Below, in pieces: positions 25,183 to 34,737 of a stretch of 36,531 nucleotides of DNA. Where the stretch lies: NCBI RefSeq assembly GCF_018390555.1, contig NZ_JAHBGB010000007.1:1-36531 (forward strand), written 5' to 3'. The stretch is from Ancylobacter oerskovii. Its GTDB lineage: Bacteria; Pseudomonadota; Alphaproteobacteria; Rhizobiales; Xanthobacteraceae. How positions within the stretch are numbered: position 1 is the first letter of the stretch; each line of letters begins with the position of its first letter. The position numbers and the translations under genes are program-made. The notes below the pieces were generated by a model. It saw nothing but the letters and a program-made list of their open reading frames with translations. It was not told the origin of the DNA and did no database searches.

Positions 25183-26277
25183 TCAGCCGCGCTGGCGGGC
25201 GCGGATCATATAGCCGTCATAGGGATATTCGCCGACCTGCCACCACAGATATTCGTCGTTGCGGAAGGCGATCAGCGCGTCCAGCACCTTCTTGAAGGTG
25301 GCGTTCTTGGCCGAGATCTCGGCATAGAGCTCGTTCGTCGCCTTGTAGGAGGCGTCGAGGAACTCGGGCGGGAACGGGCGCAACTGCGCGCCCTGCGCCA
25401 CCAGCCGGCGCAGCGCCGCCGGGTTGAAGGCGTCGTATTTCGCCAGCATGTCGGCATTGGCATAGGCGGTGGCCGCCTCGAAGATCGCCTGGTAGGCCTT
25501 GGGCAGCGCGTCCCACTTGGCCTTGTTGACCACCACGTTCATGGTCGGCCCGCCATCCCACCAGCCGGGATAGTAGTAATAGGGCGCCACCTTCACGAAG
25601 CCGAGCTTCTCGTCGTCATAGGGGCCCACCCATTCGCAGGCGTCGATGGTGCCCTTCTCCAGCGAGGGATAGATGTCGGCCGGGGCGATCTGCTGCGGCA
25701 CCACGCCGAGCTTGGCCACCACCTGCCCGGCAATGCCGCCGATGCGGAACTTCAGCCCCTTGAAGTCCTCCAGCGTCTTCACCTCCTTGCGGAACCAGCC
25801 GCCCATCTGGGTGCCGGTATTGCCACCGAGGAAGCCGACGAGGTTGTAGCTGGCGAGGAACTCGTCCTGCAGCTGGCGCCCGCCGCCATGGTAGAACCAG
25901 GCGTTCTGCTGGCGGGCATTGAGCCCGAACGGCATGGTGGTGAAGCAGGCGAAGGTCGGATCCTTGCCGGTGTAGTAATAGAGCGGCGTCTGGGCCACTT
26001 CGACGGTGCCGTTCTGCACCGCGTCGAGCGCCTGCAGGCCGGGCACGATCTCGCCGGCGGCGAAGGGCTGGATGGTGAAGCGCCCGTCGGTGGCCTCGCT
26101 CACATATTTCGCCACCAGCTCATTGGCGCCGAAGATGGCGTCAAGCACCTTCGGCACGCTCGCCGTCAGGCGCCAGCGCACGGTCGGGGCGGTCTGGGCG
26201 AGGGCGGGAGTGGCGAGGGCGGCGGCGGGCGCCAGCGCGCCGAGACCGGCGGCGGTGAGGAGATCGCGGCGTTTCAT
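25183..26277 (-). CDS. TRAP receptor, TakP/FcbT1 type (paralogue 2)
   Basis: A 364-residue paralogue of the genes at 24029 and 27159. The start ATG 26277 follows AGGAAAGG; the N-terminus MKRRDLLTAAGLGAL is a twin-arginine signal. It has [53 protein letters not shown] and [13 protein letters not shown], so the TakP-like ligand pocket looks intact. Its last 67 bp differ by only one base from those of paralogue 1 (25183-25249 versus 24029-24095), a sign of recent duplication or gene conversion. It is separated from paralogue 3 by a gap containing an opposite-strand small gene. Confidence 0.93.
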   Translation of the reverse strand: MKRRDLLTAAGLGALAPAAALATPALAQTAPTVRWRLTASVPKVLDAIFGANELVAKYVSEATDGRFTIQPFAAGEIVPGLQALDAVQNGTVEVAQTPLYYYTGKDPTFACFTTMPFGLNARQQNAWFYHGGGRQLQDEFLASYNLVGFLGGNTGTQMGGWFRKEVKTLEDFKGLKFRIGGIAGQVVAKLGVVPQQIAPADIYPSLEKGTIDACEWVGPYDDEKLGFVKVAPYYYYPGWWDGGPTMNVVVNKAKWDALPKAYQAIFEAATAYANADMLAKYDAFNPAALRRLVAQGAQLRPFPPEFLDASYKATNELYAEISAKNATFKKVLDALIAFRNDEYLWWQVGEYPYDGYMIRARQRG

Positions 26278-26281
26278 GAGC

Positions 26282-26612
26282 GGGCCTTTCCTGCGTCACC
26301 ATCGTCACGAGGGAGGGACGACGGTCGGGACTGTCTTGCAACAGCGGGCGGCGGAGGGCAATCGCCGAGGTGAGACAACCGTAGCCGTCCGCCTGTCGCC
26401 GCACCGACGCCTCCCTCCCCGGGGGCAGACCTCGACGACGGCATGCCCCCACGGTGTCGCGGGCCATGGCGGCCGGCCACCTCTCGCCGCGGCATCGGAG
26501 GATCGCCCCGAGAGGCGACGCGCGGGCCGGCGAACAGCTCCGGCGTGCCCCGTCCGCCGCGCCGGTGTATAGGGGAAGCGGTCCCGCCGGCTGCGGGAAC
26601 AGGGAGGACACC
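26282..26612. other. gene-free spacer between TRAP paralogue 2 and the small gene
   Basis: About 330 bp, GC-rich, between the divergent starts of the TRAP receptor (26277) and the small membrane protein (26613). Presumably it contains both promoters; no clear boxes, repeats or ORFs with a ribosome-binding site were seen. Confidence 0.4.
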
Positions 26613-26825
26613 GTGGGCCGCACCCTCGCCACGCTGATCGCCACCATCGCCCTCGCCTTCGGCATCCACGCCCTGCGCGCGGCGATGCATGGCGGGCACC
26701 GGCCGACCGGCACCCCGTTCCAGCAATGCATGGCGCGGGCGAAGAAGAGCTACGGCCCCGGCACCCTGCCGGAAGCGATCAAGCGCCAGTTCACCCTGGA
26801 TTGCGAGGTCCAGGTCGGACGTTGA
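26613..26825 (+). CDS. small membrane-anchored protein
   Basis: A 70-residue protein starting at GTG 26613, preceded by the near-perfect ribosome-binding site AGGGAGGACACC. Residues ~3-22 (RTLATLIATIALAFGIHALR) form one membrane segment or uncleaved signal. The remainder is a short basic soluble part with two cysteines (FQQCMARAKK and FTLDCEVQVGR) that could form a disulfide outside the membrane. I do not recognise the family. It stands alone between two TRAP receptor genes that read the opposite way, so a link to them is not shown. Confidence 0.6.
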   Translation: MGRTLATLIATIALAFGIHALRAAMHGGHRPTGTPFQQCMARAKKSYGPGTLPEAIKRQFTLDCEVQVGR

Positions 26826-27158
26826 CAGGGCGAGCGCCCGCGCCCGAAGCTCGACACAACGGATCGAGCGCTCCTTCCGCAAGCTTGCGCGCCTCGGGCG
26901 GATCGCCACGCGCATCGACAAGCGTACCAGGAACGTCCTTGCCGCCATGCCGCTCGCATCGACCGCCGGTGGATCAGAGCTGTGGATCAGAGCTTGTGAA
27001 TGCACGCCCGAGGCGCTTGCACGCCGACAGGTTCGGTCTCCACGGCCCGACGTTTCCCGCACCCGCCGAGACCGTCCCGCCGGCATCGCCGTGTCACCGG
27101 CCCGCCGGCAACGCGACATGCCCGGAGCGAACCCCGGGCATGTCGGATCGCCTCACCG
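26826..27158. other. gene-free spacer with a strong palindrome
   Basis: About 330 bp between convergent genes. Its only clear structure is the 12-bp perfect stem at 27114-27145. No supported ORF. Confidence 0.4.
27114..27145. repeat. ATGCCCGG palindrome, probable terminator of TRAP paralogue 3
   Basis: CGACATGCCCGG (27114-27125) and CCGGGCATGTCG (27134-27145) form a perfect 12-bp stem with an 8-base loop, 14 bp past the stop of paralogue 3. The same core palindrome occurs at 239-263, and diverged copies at 35985-36050, so this is a dispersed repeat family that here sits where a terminator would. Confidence 0.75.
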
Positions 27159-29337
<2,179 letters not shown>

Positions 29338-29354
29338 CGACGTGGCTGACGGAT

Positions 29355-29399
29355 TGAAGCTACCTCAACGAGATAGCTTCATATCTTCCATCAGAAGAT
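29355..29399. terminator. two adjacent hairpins between convergent genes
   Basis: TGAAGCTA (29355-29362) pairs with TAGCTTCA (29374-29381), and directly after it ATCTTC (29383-29388) pairs with GAAGAT (29394-29399). They lie in the 92-bp gap between the convergent PEP mutase-family and Mrp genes and probably act as a bidirectional transcript end. They are less GC-rich than the surroundings and lack a long T-run. Confidence 0.5.
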
Positions 29400-29429
29400 G
29401 AAATCGCCCGGCGCCGTTCCCGGCGCGCG

Positions 29430-30641
29430 TCAGCTCTCCACCACGATGCGCGGCGCCGGCCGCGCCGTGGCCCGTCCCCCTGCCAGCGCGCCGCGCACGG
29501 CGGCGGCGATGTCGCGATAGATTCGCGCCTCCGGGCTGTCGGGCTGCGTCGCCACGATCGGCCGGCCGGCATCGGAGGTCTCGCGGATCGCCATCTGCAG
29601 CGGCACTTCGCCGAGGAACGGCACGCCGAGCCGCTGCGCCTCGTGCCGCGCCCCGCCATGGCCGAACACGTCGGAGCGGGTGCCGCAATGCGGGCACAGG
29701 AAATAGCTCATGTTCTCGACCACGCCGAGCACCGGCACGTTCACCTTCTGGAACATGGCGATGCCGCGCCGCGCGTCGATCAGGGCGAGGTCCTGCGGGG
29801 TGGAGACGATCACCGCGCCGGCCAGCGGCACCTGCTGCGCCATGGTCAGCTGCGCGTCGCCGGTGCCGGGCGGCATGTCGACGACGAGCACGTCGAGCGG
29901 CGCCCAGTTCACTTCCTTCAGCATCTGGCTGATCGCCGACATCACCATCGGGCCGCGCCAGATCATCGGCGTCTCCTCTTCGACGAGGAAGCCGATCGAC
30001 ATCACCTTCAGGCCCCAGGAGTTCATCGGCTCCAGCATGCGGCCCTGCACGTCCGGCTTGCCCTTCAGCCCCATCAGGCGCGGCACCGAGGGGCCGTAGA
30101 TGTCGGCGTCGAGCAGGCCGACCTTCAGCCCCAGCGAGACGAGGCCGAGCGCCAGATTGGCGGCGAGCGTCGACTTGCCCACCCCGCCCTTGCCGGAGGC
30201 CACCGCGATGATGGCGCCGACGCCCGGCAGGCCGCGCGTCTCCTTCTGCGGGTCGGCCGGCGGCTGCGGGGGATGGGAATGGCCGGCATGCGAATGGCCG
30301 GCATGGGAATGCCCGCCCTGGGAATGCCCGCCTTGCCCGGAGACGCGCACCGGCGTCGTCGAGGTGCCGGCGGCCGGCGCCGGGCCCGAGCCGGCCTTGC
30401 GCTCGGCGGTCAGCGCCACCAGCGCCGAGGTCACGCCCGGCGTCGCCCGCACCGTGCGCTCCACCGCCGCGCGCACCGTCTCCCAGGCCTGCGCCTGCGC
30501 GGCGTCCACCGTGATCGACAGATAGACCTTGCCGTCGGAAACCAGGATGTCCGAGAGCACCCCCGTCTCGGTGATCGGCCGTCCGTCCGGCGCGGAAACC
30601 TGCGCCAGCCGCGCCTTCACCTCATCCGCGCTCACCGCCAT
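29430..30641 (-). CDS. apbC: Mrp/ApbC-type iron-sulfur carrier ATPase with His-rich linker
   Basis: A cytosolic P-loop ATPase that binds and transfers Fe-S clusters to apoproteins. The 403-residue protein has an N-terminal MIP18/DUF59-like domain (1-80), a linker, and the Mrp ATPase domain (~138-385) with deviant Walker A GKGGVGKS (150-157), LLDADIYGPS, VVDMPPGTGD and the cluster-binding CPHC (Cys316/Cys319). The linker (105-123) is unusually His-rich, with seven histidines in repeated GHSHAGHSHAGHSH units, a potential metal-binding stretch. The start ATG 30641 follows GGGAG. It is divergent from the ABC receptor gene. The name Mrp is also used for this family. Confidence 0.94.
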   Translation of the reverse strand: MAVSADEVKARLAQVSAPDGRPITETGVLSDILVSDGKVYLSITVDAAQAQAWETVRAAVERTVRATPGVTSALVALTAERKAGSGPAPAAGTSTTPVRVSGQGGHSQGGHSHAGHSHAGHSHPPQPPADPQKETRGLPGVGAIIAVASGKGGVGKSTLAANLALGLVSLGLKVGLLDADIYGPSVPRLMGLKGKPDVQGRMLEPMNSWGLKVMSIGFLVEEETPMIWRGPMVMSAISQMLKEVNWAPLDVLVVDMPPGTGDAQLTMAQQVPLAGAVIVSTPQDLALIDARRGIAMFQKVNVPVLGVVENMSYFLCPHCGTRSDVFGHGGARHEAQRLGVPFLGEVPLQMAIRETSDAGRPIVATQPDSPEARIYRDIAAAVRGALAGGRATARPAPRIVVES

Positions 30642-30907
30642 GCCGAAACTCCCGACTGCTATCCTGGAAACACTTCAGACGGTGAGACACCAGCGCGCCG
30701 CCAGCGTCAACCCGCCCGGCGGCATCGGCCGATCACGAGCGCTTATGGCGGCCCGGCCCTTGCGGATATGCACGTTTACCGCCCAGCTTCGACCATTGAC
30801 CAACAATGCATCACCCCCAGTTGCGCGCGCCCCCGGAAAAATGCCAGCATCGCGGCGCCGGAAACAACAAAACACCGGCCTAGGGCACTCTTCCAAAGGG
30901 GAACAGC

Positions 30908-31684
30908 ATGAGCCTCGTCACCCGTTTCGCGGCGGTCGCCGTCATGGTCGCGGCCGCGATGAGCGGCGCCTCCGCCAAGGAATGGAAAACCGTCCGCATC
31001 GGTACCGAGGGAGCCTATCCGCCCTTCAACTATGTCGAGAACAACGAGCTCAAGGGCTTCGACATCGACATCGGCAAGGCGCTGTGCGCCAAGATGAAGG
31101 TGGAGTGCACCTTCGTCGCCCAGGATTGGGACGGCATCATCCCGGCGCTGCAGGCGGGCAAGTACGACGCCATCGTCGCCTCCATGTCGATCACCGAGGA
31201 GCGCAAGCAGCAGATCGCCTTCTCGAAGAAGTACTACAAGACCCCCGCCACCTTCGCGGTGCGCAAGGATTCCCCCCTCACCGACACCTCGCCGGCGGCG
31301 CTCAAGGGCAAGGTGCTCGGCGCGCAGGGCTCGACCATCCATTCCAACTATCTCGAGGACGTCTACGCCAAGGCCGGCGCCGAGGTGAAGCTGTACGGCA
31401 AGCAGGACGAGGCCAATCTCGATCTCGCCAATGGCCGCCTCGACGCCGTCCTCGCCGACAAGGTGGTGCTGCTGGAGTGGCTGAACTCCAAGGACGGCGC
31501 CTGCTGCAAGTTCACCGGCGCCGAATACACCGATCCGAAATATTTCGGCGAGGGCGTCGGGGTGGGCATCCGCAAGGACGACCCGGAGCTGGTGGCGATG
31601 TTCAACAAGGCCATCGACGAGATCCTCGCCGACGGCACCTACAAGACCATCAACGCCAAGTACTTCCCCTTCAGCGTCTACTGA
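30908..31684 (+). CDS. amino-acid ABC transporter substrate-binding protein
   Basis: A periplasmic SBP_bac_3 protein of the lysine/arginine/ornithine/histidine or opine group (HisJ/ArgT/OccT-like), 258 residues. A signal peptide (LVTRFAAVAVMVAAAMSGASA) is followed by VRIGTEGAYPPFNYVENN.LKGFDIDIGKALC, the family signature; CTFVAQDWDGIIPALQAGKYDAIVASMSITEER, the second signature; and a conserved C-terminus. CAKMKVECTF has the two cysteines typical of this group. The start ATG 30908 follows AAGGGGAAC. Two permease genes follow in the same direction. The likely ligand is a basic amino acid or an opine; not resolved. Confidence 0.93.
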   Translation: MSLVTRFAAVAVMVAAAMSGASAKEWKTVRIGTEGAYPPFNYVENNELKGFDIDIGKALCAKMKVECTFVAQDWDGIIPALQAGKYDAIVASMSITEERKQQIAFSKKYYKTPATFAVRKDSPLTDTSPAALKGKVLGAQGSTIHSNYLEDVYAKAGAEVKLYGKQDEANLDLANGRLDAVLADKVVLLEWLNSKDGACCKFTGAEYTDPKYFGEGVGVGIRKDDPELVAMFNKAIDEILADGTYKTINAKYFPFSVY

Positions 31685-31859
31685 CCGCCGGCGGGTGCCG
31701 TTCCGGGCCGGTGCGCCCGGCGCGGCACCCGGTCCCCGGCCTCGCATCCGTGCCGTCATCCACCTTTCCCCTGCCCGGGTCCCGTGCCGCCCTGCCGAAT
31801 CCGGCGCGCGGGCGGGCAGGCAGGGCCGCCCAGGCCGCAAGCGGAGCGCCGTTCCCGGG

Positions 31860-32579
31860 ATGGAATTCCTGACCCTGCTTTCCTTCGGACCGGGCGGCTG
31901 GGGCGACGAGATCGCCCGCGGCGCGCTGCTCACCATCGAGCTCGCTCTGACCACCCTGCCCTTCGGCCTCGCCCTCGGCCTCCTCGTCGCGCTCGGCAAG
32001 GACGCGCCCTCGCCGGTGGCCCGGGCGGCGGCCAATATCTTCACCACGGTGTTTCGCGGCCTGCCCGAGCTGCTGACGCTGTTCATCGTCTATTATGGCG
32101 GGCAGATGCTGCTCACCCGCATCGCCGGCTATTTCTCGCCGGGGGCGAATGTCGAGGTGAACCAGTTTCTCGCCGGCGTGGCGGCGCTCGGACTGGTGCT
32201 CGCCGCCTTCTCCTCCGAGGTGTTCTACGCCGCGCTCAAGGCGGTGCCGCGCGGGCAGAAGGAGGCGGCCTTCGCGCTCGGCCTGCCGAAATGGCAGGCC
32301 TTCCGGCTGGTGGTGTTCCCGCAGCTGTGGCGCGTCGCCCTGCCCGGCCTGTCCAACAACTGGATGGTGCTGATGAAGGACACCTCGCTGGTGTCGGTCA
32401 TCGCCATCAACGACCTGATGCGGCAGACCGCCATCGCGGTGGGCGTCACCAAGCAGCCCTTCTTCTTCTACCTGGTGGCCTGCCTCATCTATCTCGCCTT
32501 CTCCATCCTCTCCAGCCTGGTGCTGACCCGCGCCGAGGCGCGCGCCAGCCGCGGCCTCAAGCGGGCGGGAGCGAAATGA
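31860..32579 (+). CDS. amino-acid ABC transporter permease (HisQ/OccQ type)
   Basis: Inner-membrane permease, 239 residues with five or so membrane segments, BPD_transp_1 domain. The EAA loop that docks the ATPase is present as GQKEAAFALGLPKWQAF. FRGLPELLTLFIVYYGGQ is the standard N-terminal signature of the polar amino-acid group. The start ATG 31860 lacks a strong ribosome-binding site; the 175-bp gap after the receptor gene holds no gene. Its stop overlaps the next permease start by four bases (ATGA). Confidence 0.92.
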   Translation: MEFLTLLSFGPGGWGDEIARGALLTIELALTTLPFGLALGLLVALGKDAPSPVARAAANIFTTVFRGLPELLTLFIVYYGGQMLLTRIAGYFSPGANVEVNQFLAGVAALGLVLAAFSSEVFYAALKAVPRGQKEAAFALGLPKWQAFRLVVFPQLWRVALPGLSNNWMVLMKDTSLVSVIAINDLMRQTAIAVGVTKQPFFFYLVACLIYLAFSILSSLVLTRAEARASRGLKRAGAK

Positions 32580-33331
32580 TGCTGGACACGCTCCTCGCCC
32601 CCCTCGGCCAGGGCTTCCTGGCGCTGATGGGCTTCATCGGCCTCAATGCCGACCTGATGGACCGCTACGGCCTGCGCTTCCTCTCCGGCGTGTGGGTCAC
32701 GATCGAGCTGGTGGGCCTGTCGATGGTCTTCGGCGCCCTCCTCGCTTTGCCGCTGGCCATCGCCCGCGTCGAGGGCGGGAAGATCTCGTCGCGGCTCGCC
32801 TTCGGCTATTCCTATTTCTTCCGCGGCACCCCGCTGCTGGCGCAGACCTTCCTCGTCTATTACGGCGCCGGGCAGTTCCGCGAGTTCTTCACCGATATCG
32901 GCCTGTGGTGGTTCTTCCGCGACGCCTTCAACTGCGCGGTGTTCACCTTCACGCTCAACACCGCCGCCTATCAGGCGGAGATCCTGCGCGGCGGCCTGCA
33001 GAGCCTGCAGGTGGGCCAGAGCGAGGGAGGCAAGTCGCTCGGCCTCACCCGCTACCAGATCTACCGCACCATCCTCCTGCCGCAGGCCTATGCGGTGGGC
33101 CTGCGCCCGCTCGGCAACGAGGTGGTGCTGATGATCAAGTCGAGCGCCATCGCCTCGGTGGTCACGGTGTACGACCTGATGGGTGTCACGCGGCTGGCCT
33201 TCTCGCGCTCCTACGACATGGAGGTCTATCTGTGGGCGGCGGCGCTGTATCTCATCATGGTGGAGATCGTGCGCCGGGTGTGGAACGTGCTGGAGCGCCG
33301 GCTCAACCGGCATGTCGCGGTATCGCGGTGA
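32576..33331 (+). CDS. amino-acid ABC transporter permease (HisM/OccM type)
   Basis: The second inner-membrane permease, 251 residues, pairing with the HisQ-like subunit. It shows FFRGTPLLAQTFLVYYGAGQF, the HisM-like signature, and an EAA loop reading GQSEGGKSLGLTRYQIY, where Glu-Gly-Gly replaces the usual Glu-Ala-Ala. The start ATG 32576 overlaps the previous stop, so the two are translationally coupled. A third gene encoding the ATPase (HisP/OccP) would be expected here but is missing; after the stop come a repeat and a convergent glycosylase gene. Confidence 0.92.
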   Translation: MMLDTLLAPLGQGFLALMGFIGLNADLMDRYGLRFLSGVWVTIELVGLSMVFGALLALPLAIARVEGGKISSRLAFGYSYFFRGTPLLAQTFLVYYGAGQFREFFTDIGLWWFFRDAFNCAVFTFTLNTAAYQAEILRGGLQSLQVGQSEGGKSLGLTRYQIYRTILLPQAYAVGLRPLGNEVVLMIKSSAIASVVTVYDLMGVTRLAFSRSYDMEVYLWAAALYLIMVEIVRRVWNVLERRLNRHVAVSR

Positions 33332-33353
33332 AGCGAAAGGCGCGCCTTTCTTG

Positions 33354-33450
33354 CCCTCTCCCCATTGGGGAGAGGTGGCCCGCGCAGCGGATCGGTGAGG
33401 TGGGACGCGGCTGGGAAGCTTAGAACCCCCTCTCCCCCTCAGAGAGAGGG
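33354..33450. repeat. CCTCTCCCC palindromic repeat between convergent genes
   Basis: A perfect hairpin CCTCTCCCC-ATT-GGGGAGAGG (33355-33375), followed by GTGGCCCGCGCAGCGGATCGG and a second looser hairpin CCCTCTC...GAGAGGG (33428-33450). Another copy of the first hairpin, CCTCTCCCC-GTT-GGGGAGAGG, ends the window (36510-36530), and a diverged one occurs near 19747-19770. This is a dispersed intergenic palindrome, here between convergent stops and likely acting as a bidirectional transcript end. Confidence 0.8.
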
Positions 33451-33473
33451 AACAGAAGCGCCCTGCCTTATGC

Positions 33474-34115
33474 TCACCCCACCGCCTTCGCCACCTCCGC
33501 CCGCAGCACCGGCAACAATTCCGCCTCGAACCACGGGTGGCGCCTCAGCCAGCCGGTATTGCGCCAGGAGGGGTGCGGCAGCGGCAGGATCCGCTCCGTC
33601 TCCCGCGCATGGAAGATCTCCCGCCAGCGCGTCACCCGCTCGGTGAGCCCCAGCCGGGCGAATTCCCCCAGCCCCAGCCGCCTGAGATGATAGGCCTGCG
33701 CGCTCGCGCCCACCGCCACGATCAGCTCGAACGCCTCGCGCGCCGCGAACAGCCGGTCATGCCACAGCAGGGCACATTCCCTCCGCGGCGGCAGGTCGCC
33801 GCCCTTTTCGTCCTGGCCGGGAAAGCAGAAGCCCATGGCGGCGATGGCCACGCGGGCTTCATCGTAGAAGCCGGCCCGGTCGAGCCCCAGCCAGTCGCGC
33901 AGCCGGTCGCCGGAGGCATCGTCGAAGGAGCGCCCGGAAGCATGCACCCTGGTCCCCGGCGCCTGCGAGGCGATGAGCAGCCGCGCCGATGGGCCGACAT
34001 GCAGCACCGGGCGCGGCGCGTGCGGCAGCGGCCTGCCGCGCGGCGCCTCCACGCAGGCGCGACAGGCGCGGATGTCGGCGAGCACCCGATCGAGGGAAGA
34101 AGACGAGGCATCCAT
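33474..34115 (-). CDS. uracil-DNA glycosylase-family protein, Fe-S type
   Basis: A 213-residue base-excision-repair-type protein of the family 4/5-like UDG group (COG1573). Motif A reads IASQAPGTRVHASGRSFDDASGD and motif B HPSWRN (181-186). Four cysteines (18, 21, 97 and 114) lie in the order and spacing that bind the [4Fe-4S] cluster of family 4 enzymes. The active-site Asn/Asp typical of motif A is not clear (Ser-Gln-Ala-Pro-Gly instead of Gly-Glu-Ala-Pro-Gly), so substrate and activity may differ. The start ATG 34115 is the natural family start. It is followed by a 142-bp repeat region and convergent with the permease operon. Confidence 0.85.
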   Translation of the reverse strand: MDASSSSLDRVLADIRACRACVEAPRGRPLPHAPRPVLHVGPSARLLIASQAPGTRVHASGRSFDDASGDRLRDWLGLDRAGFYDEARVAIAAMGFCFPGQDEKGGDLPPRRECALLWHDRLFAAREAFELIVAVGASAQAYHLRRLGLGEFARLGLTERVTRWREIFHARETERILPLPHPSWRNTGWLRRHPWFEAELLPVLRAEVAKAVG

Positions 34116-34147
34116 GATCGCCTAGATGGGTCCCGCGGTGCCGCCTG

Positions 34148-34732
34148 TCATCTCTGCCGGGCGCGAAAATCCGCCGGCATCTCGAAAGGCCCGGCCCAGA
34201 TGCCGCGCCGGGCGGCCCGCGCCGCCGCCTCGCCGCCGCGATAGGCGAAGGAGGTCGCCACCGCCCAGCCCTCCTCGACCATCCGCGCGCCGAGGTCGCG
34301 CCCGCCCGCCTCGCAGATCGACACCGAGCGGCCATAGCGGTCGCCATCGACCGGCCGGCAGCTCACGCCGTCCTTGCCGGCGTCCGCCACCGCCCGCTGC
34401 ATCGCCTGCTTCGCCCGCTCGCCGCAGGGCCACGGCGCTTCCGGCGGGCCGCAGCTCTGGTGCAGTTCCGGCGCGTCGATGCCCTCGAGCCGCACCCGCT
34501 CGCCGCCGATCTCGAAACTGTCGCCATCCGCCACCCGCACCGCGCCGTCCAGCGGCGGCACGAAGCGCTCGGCGATCAAGGCGAGGCCGATCATCGCCAG
34601 CGCGATGAGCACCGCCACCCAGGTCGAGCGGCGCCAGCGCCGGGGCGGCACCCGGCCGCCGCCGGGCAGGCGCCGTGAAAATCCGCCGCTCGGGCGAAGC
34701 GGGGCGCGCCAACGGCCGCCGGGGGAGCGCAT
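34148..34732 (-). CDS. membrane-anchored staphylococcal-nuclease-like protein
   Basis: A 194-residue protein: a basic Arg/Pro/Gly-rich N-terminus (1-36), one membrane segment (STWVAVLIALAMIGLALIAE, ~36-56), then an SNase domain. Catalytic residues of thermonuclease are recognisable: Asp71 in VRVADGDSFEI, Arg81, Asp86 and Glu89 in RLEGIDAPEL, and Arg135 in DRYGRSV. The domain should lie in the periplasm. Four cysteines (94, 103, 125 and 140) could form disulfides there. The start ATG 34732 is only 5 nt from the cobT stop, with GAGG inside the end of cobT as its ribosome-binding site, so it is probably translated by coupling to cobT. No functional link between the two is known to me. Confidence 0.85.
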   Translation of the reverse strand: MRSPGGRWRAPLRPSGGFSRRLPGGGRVPPRRWRRSTWVAVLIALAMIGLALIAERFVPPLDGAVRVADGDSFEIGGERVRLEGIDAPELHQSCGPPEAPWPCGERAKQAMQRAVADAGKDGVSCRPVDGDRYGRSVSICEAGGRDLGARMVEEGWAVATSFAYRGGEAAARAARRGIWAGPFEMPADFRARQR

Positions 34733-34737
34733 CCGCC

